From Shouchella xiaoxiensis (GTDB lineage Bacteria > Bacillota > Bacilli > Bacillales > Bacillaceae_D), in assembly GCF_016907895.1 (NCBI RefSeq), contig NZ_JAFBCV010000009.1, forward strand, positions 62,001-126,000: a DNA stretch of 64,000 bases, given 5' to 3'. This document shows positions 60,582 through 64,000 of the stretch, piece by piece. The translations under genes were made by a program, and so were the position numbers. Positions within the stretch are counted from its first letter, which is position 1. Each line of letters starts with the position of its first letter. Below the pieces are notes generated by a model that saw only the letters and a program-made list of their open reading frames with translations, was not told the origin of the DNA and searched no databases.

Positions 60582-60992
60582 TTATTCGCTATCTGACTGC
60601 AGCCGGAGCGAAGCGTCTTCCACAGTAGACCCAGTTAGTTCAAAGATGAAGTGCGCATCTTGAGTAAGGAAGAGGCTAAAGCTGTTCTCTAATTCATACG
60701 GTTCATTTTCTTCTATAAGGATCGAAACAACTAAGCCTTGTTCTTGATCAAACCGAATGTCTTGTTTGGTGAAATCAAAGCTAATCTCTTCGCCGCTTGC
60801 TAAGGCAGAGCCATCCGCGTTAACAGTAGTTGTACTGTGGTCATCAAACTGAAGGGAGAAACCGTAGACAGGAAAAGACGCTTCGTTTTTAATCGTGATT
60901 CGAGCATCTGACTCGATTGGTTGGCCATTTGCACAACCGGAAAGAACAATAAATGAAGCAACAACCAATAGACGAAAAACCATCGCTCTCAT
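60582..60992 (-). CDS. Small lipoprotein of unknown function
   Basis: The 136-residue protein has a signal peptide and lipobox LSGC (Cys about 20), followed by an acidic beta-rich domain with no recognised motif. It is anchored to the outer face of the membrane. GAGGT precedes the ATG. It is a single gene, convergent with bceB; any link to the Bce system is speculative. Confidence 0.75.
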   Translation of the reverse strand: MRAMVFRLLVVASFIVLSGCANGQPIESDARITIKNEASFPVYGFSLQFDDHSTTTVNADGSALASGEEISFDFTKQDIRFDQEQGLVVSILIEENEPYELENSFSLFLTQDAHFIFELTGSTVEDASLRLQSDSE

Positions 60993-61109
60993 AGATCAAC
61001 CTCATCTCTTAATTTTTTTCTATTATACGCCTTTTATTATTGATAAACAATAAATAATTATCCTTTATCAAGTTTAATGGTGCGTCGTTTAGCAGCAAAA
61101 GGTTGTCGT

Positions 61110-61139
61110 TTGACTCTTTTTAAATGATGCAAGCATAAT
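61110..61139 (+). promoter_or_regulatory. Promoter of the UbiD-family gene
   Basis: TTGACT (61110-61115), an 18-base spacer and CATAAT (61134-61139). Confidence 0.55.
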
Positions 61140-61174
61140 AGATGTAAGAAGAACTACACGTAGGAGGTAAGTCC

Positions 61175-63028
61175 ATGTATCAAAGTTTAGAAGAATGTGT
61201 GCTTGATCTGGAAAAGCACGGGCACCTCGTCCGCATTAAAGAAGAGGTTGATCCTCACTTAGAAATGGCTTCGATTCAACGGCGTGTTTATCAGCAAGGT
61301 GGACCGGCGGTTTTATTTGAGAATGTAAAGGGTTCAAAGTACCCTGCGGTTGCCAATCTCTTTGGTTCAATTGAGCGAAGCAAATTCATGTTTCGTAAAA
61401 ACTGGGCTACGGTTGAGAACATTATTGCTTTGCGCGACGACCCGATGAAAGCAATGAAAAGTCCCTTTAAAAATGTCGGTAACGGCTTATCTGCTCTAGC
61501 GGCTTTACCAATGCGTAAGTCCGGTTTAAATGGCTCGAAGCTAGAGGAAATAGAGATTACCGATATTCCGTTCATTCAGTCTTGGCCAGATGACGGCGGA
61601 GCCTTCATTACCCTGCCACAAGTCTATTCCGAAGACCCGGATAAGCCCGGTTTAATGGGCGCAAACCTCGGCATGTACCGTGTTCAATTAAACGGAAATG
61701 ACTATGAAGTTGGCAAAGAAGTGGGGATGCATTACCAGATTCAACGGGGAATTGGTGTGCATCAAACGAAAGCAGCGAAAAAGGGAGAGCCGTTAAAAGT
61801 AAGTATTTTTGTCGGTGGACCACCCGCGCATACGCTTTCTGCCGTGATGCCCCTTCCTGAAGGGTTAAGCGAGATGCTGTTTGCTGGTCTGCTGGCCAAT
61901 CGCCGCTTTCGCTATGGATACGTGGACGGTTACTGTGTTAGCCATGACGCTGATTTTGTCATTACGGGTGATTTGTACCCGAATGAGACTAAGCCTGAGG
62001 GACCGTTTGGGGATCATTTAGGCTACTACAGCTTAACGCATGAATTTCCGGTGCTAAAAGTACACAAAGTCTATGGCCGAAAAGGAGCGATTTACCCGTT
62101 TACCGTGGTTGGTCGCCCACCGCAAGAAGATACGAGCTTTGGAGCACTCATTCACGAGCTAACGGGCGACGCGGTGACGCAGGAGCTTCCGGGCGTGAAA
62201 GAAGTTCATGCCGTCGATGCTGCTGGTGTTCATCCCTTGCTGTTTGCGATTGGAAGTGAACGGTATCTCCCTTATCAAAAAGTAAAAAAGCCAACTGAGC
62301 TTTTAACAATTAGCAATCGCATTCTTGGATTTGGTCAGCTTAGTCTGGCGAAGTATTTATTTTTAACAGCCGAAGAGGATCAGCCTGTTTCAACGCATGA
62401 TGAGGAAGCCTTTATTCAGTACATTTTAAAGCGGATTGATCTGCGTAGAGATCTTCACTTTCAGACAAACACAACCATTGATACGCTCGACTACAGTGGG
62501 ACAGGCTTAAACAGTGGAAGTAAGGTTGTATTTGCGGCATATGGAGACGAGAAGCGCGATTTGTGCAAGCAAGTACCTCAAGGAATGAAGCAGCTTGAAG
62601 TGATCCAAGATGCACGACTGGTTATGCCTGGTGTTGTCGCAATCGAAACAACCGCTTTTGCAAGCTACGAAGAGATTCAAGCAGAAATGAAAATCTTAAC
62701 GGATGCATTGGCTGAAATCAATTTAGAGCGCTGCCCACTAATTGTGCTTTGTGATGACAGTGCGTTTGTAAGTGAATCGAAGGAGAACTTCTTGTGGGCG
62801 ACATTTACGAGAAGCAATCCGTCTCATGACATTCACGGTGTGGGTTCCTTTATCGAGCATAAACACTGGGGTTGTGATGCGGTCATTATTGATGCACGAT
62901 TAAAAGGACATCATGCTCCACCGTTGATTGAAGACGAAGCCGTTGAGGCCCGCATCAATCATTTCTTTGAAGAGGGTGGCATCTTCGCGCCGACTGCTAC
63001 AGAGGTTGATGAAGAGCAATCACCATAA
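61175..63028 (+). CDS. UbiD-family decarboxylase
   Basis: Prenyl-FMN-dependent decarboxylase family, 617 residues, on the long side for UbiD. Conserved blocks include GGPAVLFENVKGSKYP near the start, a cofactor and metal region (NLGMYRVQLNG...GMHYQIQRG), and the KPEGPFGDHLGYYS motif with catalytic acidic residues. Members act on aromatic or unsaturated acids, some in quinone biosynthesis. The flavin prenyltransferase UbiX is not in the window. AGGAGG precedes the ATG. The gene is monocistronic. Confidence 0.88.
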   Translation: MYQSLEECVLDLEKHGHLVRIKEEVDPHLEMASIQRRVYQQGGPAVLFENVKGSKYPAVANLFGSIERSKFMFRKNWATVENIIALRDDPMKAMKSPFKNVGNGLSALAALPMRKSGLNGSKLEEIEITDIPFIQSWPDDGGAFITLPQVYSEDPDKPGLMGANLGMYRVQLNGNDYEVGKEVGMHYQIQRGIGVHQTKAAKKGEPLKVSIFVGGPPAHTLSAVMPLPEGLSEMLFAGLLANRRFRYGYVDGYCVSHDADFVITGDLYPNETKPEGPFGDHLGYYSLTHEFPVLKVHKVYGRKGAIYPFTVVGRPPQEDTSFGALIHELTGDAVTQELPGVKEVHAVDAAGVHPLLFAIGSERYLPYQKVKKPTELLTISNRILGFGQLSLAKYLFLTAEEDQPVSTHDEEAFIQYILKRIDLRRDLHFQTNTTIDTLDYSGTGLNSGSKVVFAAYGDEKRDLCKQVPQGMKQLEVIQDARLVMPGVVAIETTAFASYEEIQAEMKILTDALAEINLERCPLIVLCDDSAFVSESKENFLWATFTRSNPSHDIHGVGSFIEHKHWGCDAVIIDARLKGHHAPPLIEDEAVEARINHFFEEGGIFAPTATEVDEEQSP

Positions 63029-63032
63029 AATA

Positions 63033-63066
63033 ACCGGACTGCGCAACGATGCAGTCCGGTTTTTTT
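63033..63066 (+). terminator. Terminator of the UbiD-family gene
   Basis: Ten-base perfect arms (ACCGGACTGC / GCAGTCCGGT), an 8-base loop and six or more T's. Confidence 0.92.
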
Positions 63067-63116
63067 CGTATAGAAACGCCGATAGGATAGAATCCTACAA
63101 TGAGTAAACTAGCTGG

Positions 63117-63144
63117 TTGACATTTATCTCGAATTCGTTATAAT
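63117..63144 (+). promoter_or_regulatory. Strong promoter of the MhqO-like gene
   Basis: Perfect TTGACA (63117-63122) and perfect TATAAT (63139-63144) with a 16-base spacer: the best promoter match in the window. The operator below overlaps it. Confidence 0.8.
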
Positions 63145-63158
63145 TGAATTAGAGATAA
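63124..63158. promoter_or_regulatory. MhqR-like operator
   Basis: TTATCTCGAATTC (63124-63136) and GAATTAGAGATAA (63146-63158) form an inverted repeat with 12 of 13 bases matching. The ATCTCgAATTC half resembles the MhqR (MarR-type, quinone-responsive) box of B. subtilis. It spans the spacer and -10 box, so binding would block the promoter. Confidence 0.6.
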
Positions 63159-63191
63159 ATAACGAGATACCATTTCGAGGAGGTTTTTTTA

Positions 63192-64000
63192 ATGAATGAA
63201 TTAAAAGGAATCCACCATGTTACGGCCATTACAAGCAGTGCAGAAAAAAACTATGACTTTTTTACCCATGTTCTTGGCATGCGATTAGTAAAGAAAACGG
63301 TCAATCAAGATGATATTAAAACGTACCATCTGTTTTTTGCCGATGATAAGGGCAGTGCAGGAACGGATATGACGTTCTTCGATTTTCCAGGCATCCCAAA
63401 AGGTAGCCATGGCACAGATGAGATTTATAAAACGTCATTCCGCGTACCGACAGATGAGTCCCTTACTTACTGGGAGAAACGCTTTGATCGCTTGGAAGTA
63501 GAGCATACTGGCGTCAAAAAATTGTTCGGTAAAAAAACATTGTCATTCGTTGATTTTGACGACCAGCAGTATCAGTTGATCTCAGATGAAAATAATACTG
63601 GAGTTGAGTCGGGCACTCCGTGGCAAAACGGACCAATTCCATTAGAGCATGCAATTACTGGCTTAGGGCCACTCTTTATTCGCGTCGCAAATGTTGACTT
63701 CTTTAAGCAAATGCTTGAGAACGTGCTTCATTTCAGACAAGTAGCACATGAAGGTTCAACTTACTTGTATGAAATGGGTGAAGGCGGAAACGGAGCGCAA
63801 GTTGTGGTTGAGCATAATATGGTTTTACCGCGTGCGCGCCAAGGATTTGGTACAGTTCACCATGCCGCATTCCGCGTAGAAGACAGAGCTGTTCTAGATG
63901 AATGGACAAATCATTTGGCATCGGTTGGCTTACAGACATCAGGTTATGTCGATCGTCATTTCTTTGAATCCTTATATGCTCGCGTGTCTCCACAAATCTT
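63192..64000 (+). CDS. MhqO/MhqA-like ring-cleaving dioxygenase (glyoxalase fold), incomplete
   Basis: The frame starts at ATG 63192 (GAGGAGGT upstream) and runs off the right edge after 269 codons. It begins ELKGIHHVTAITSSAEKNYD, with the first metal-ligand His of the vicinal-oxygen-chelate fold, and carries a second copy of the fold with GTVHHAAFRV around residue 220. This is the pattern of the Bacillus quinone-detoxifying dioxygenases MhqA/MhqO. The promoter carries an MhqR-like box, which supports a role in quinone or thiol stress. Confidence 0.82.
   Translation, partial: MNELKGIHHVTAITSSAEKNYDFFTHVLGMRLVKKTVNQDDIKTYHLFFADDKGSAGTDMTFFDFPGIPKGSHGTDEIYKTSFRVPTDESLTYWEKRFDRLEVEHTGVKKLFGKKTLSFVDFDDQQYQLISDENNTGVESGTPWQNGPIPLEHAITGLGPLFIRVANVDFFKQMLENVLHFRQVAHEGSTYLYEMGEGGNGAQVVVEHNMVLPRARQGFGTVHHAAFRVEDRAVLDEWTNHLASVGLQTSGYVDRHFFESLYARVSPQI

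Noticed and set aside
1-64000. CRISPR arrays, insertion sequences, tRNA or rRNA genes
   Set aside because: No regularly spaced repeats, transposase genes, terminal inverted repeats, tRNA-like cloverleaf ends or rRNA segments were noticed by eye. A tRNAscan or IS search could still reveal something short.

Overview
The window looks like chromosomal DNA of an aerobic, endospore-type Bacillaceae, most likely an alkaliphilic Bacillus relative (Shouchella / Alkalicoccobacillus / Alkalihalobacillus type). The basis is Bacillus-like genes (BceRSAB, XylR/XylA/XylB, MhqO-like dioxygenase, FbpA-like peptide, DUF2785), strong GGAGG-type ribosome binding sites with frequent TTG/GTG starts, sigma-A-type promoters, many short bidirectional terminators, and acidic secreted lipoproteins. 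No rRNA, tRNA, insertion sequence or CRISPR array was seen. A 15/16 match to the Spo0J/ParB parS site at 24218-24233 suggests an origin-proximal position.

Layout. 1-10 kb: tail of an unidentified gene, a divergent heme catalase, a DUF2785 protein, a carotenoid desaturase/oxidase-type flavoenzyme beside an ICMT-like methyltransferase, an FbpA-like peptide, and an MMPL exporter plus heptad-repeat secreted protein under a divergent TetR regulator. 10-17.5 kb: a xylan/xylose locus. xylR and a GH43 beta-xylosidase run leftward; a CUT1 sugar importer and xylA run rightward from a shared XylR operator. 17.9-24.2 kb: a LacI-type regulator and an operon of a glycogen-debranching-type enzyme plus a second CUT1 importer, tied together by three copies of one operator. 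24.2-36.6 kb: mixed housekeeping and hypothetical genes, including a frameshifted Nudix gene, a MacB-like ABC exporter, a phage-type winged-helix protein, a YhhN protein, a radical SAM protein and an O-methyltransferase with a stop at codon 4. 36.7-42.2 kb: a LysR regulator, then xylB-galM-thuA-Gfo/Idh with its own XylR operator and cre. 42.3-43.8 kb: modAB without modC. 43.9-48.9 kb: a sorbitol (glucitol) PTS operon with a SorC-type regulator, GutM, sorbitol-6-phosphate dehydrogenase and a fructose-6-phosphate-aldolase-like enzyme. 48.9-54.3 kb: a HisRS paralogue behind a candidate attenuator, a small Cys/His protein, a squalene-hopene-type cyclase, a Na+/Ca2+ exchanger family protein and a repetitive protein. 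54.4-64 kb: a 3-oxoacid CoA-transferase, a complete BceRSAB peptide-antibiotic module, a lipoprotein, a UbiD decarboxylase and an incomplete MhqO-like dioxygenase.

How it works together. The unifying theme is carbon capture under local repressors plus, at several promoters, probable CcpA control: xylo-oligosaccharides are imported, cut by GH43, isomerised by XylA and phosphorylated by XylB, with XylR-type operators at both loci although they lie 24 kb apart. Neither CUT1 importer has an ATPase gene, so both probably use a shared MsmX-type ATPase.

The most interesting leads are: a leader peptide with two His codons and a terminator ahead of hisS; a nested-stem, riboswitch-like element at 17649-17791; a CTG start for the BceR-like regulator; the parS-like site; and paired operators at the LacI, SorC, XylR, TetR, BceR and MhqR-type promoters. 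All of these are read by eye from one sequence and need comparative or experimental support.
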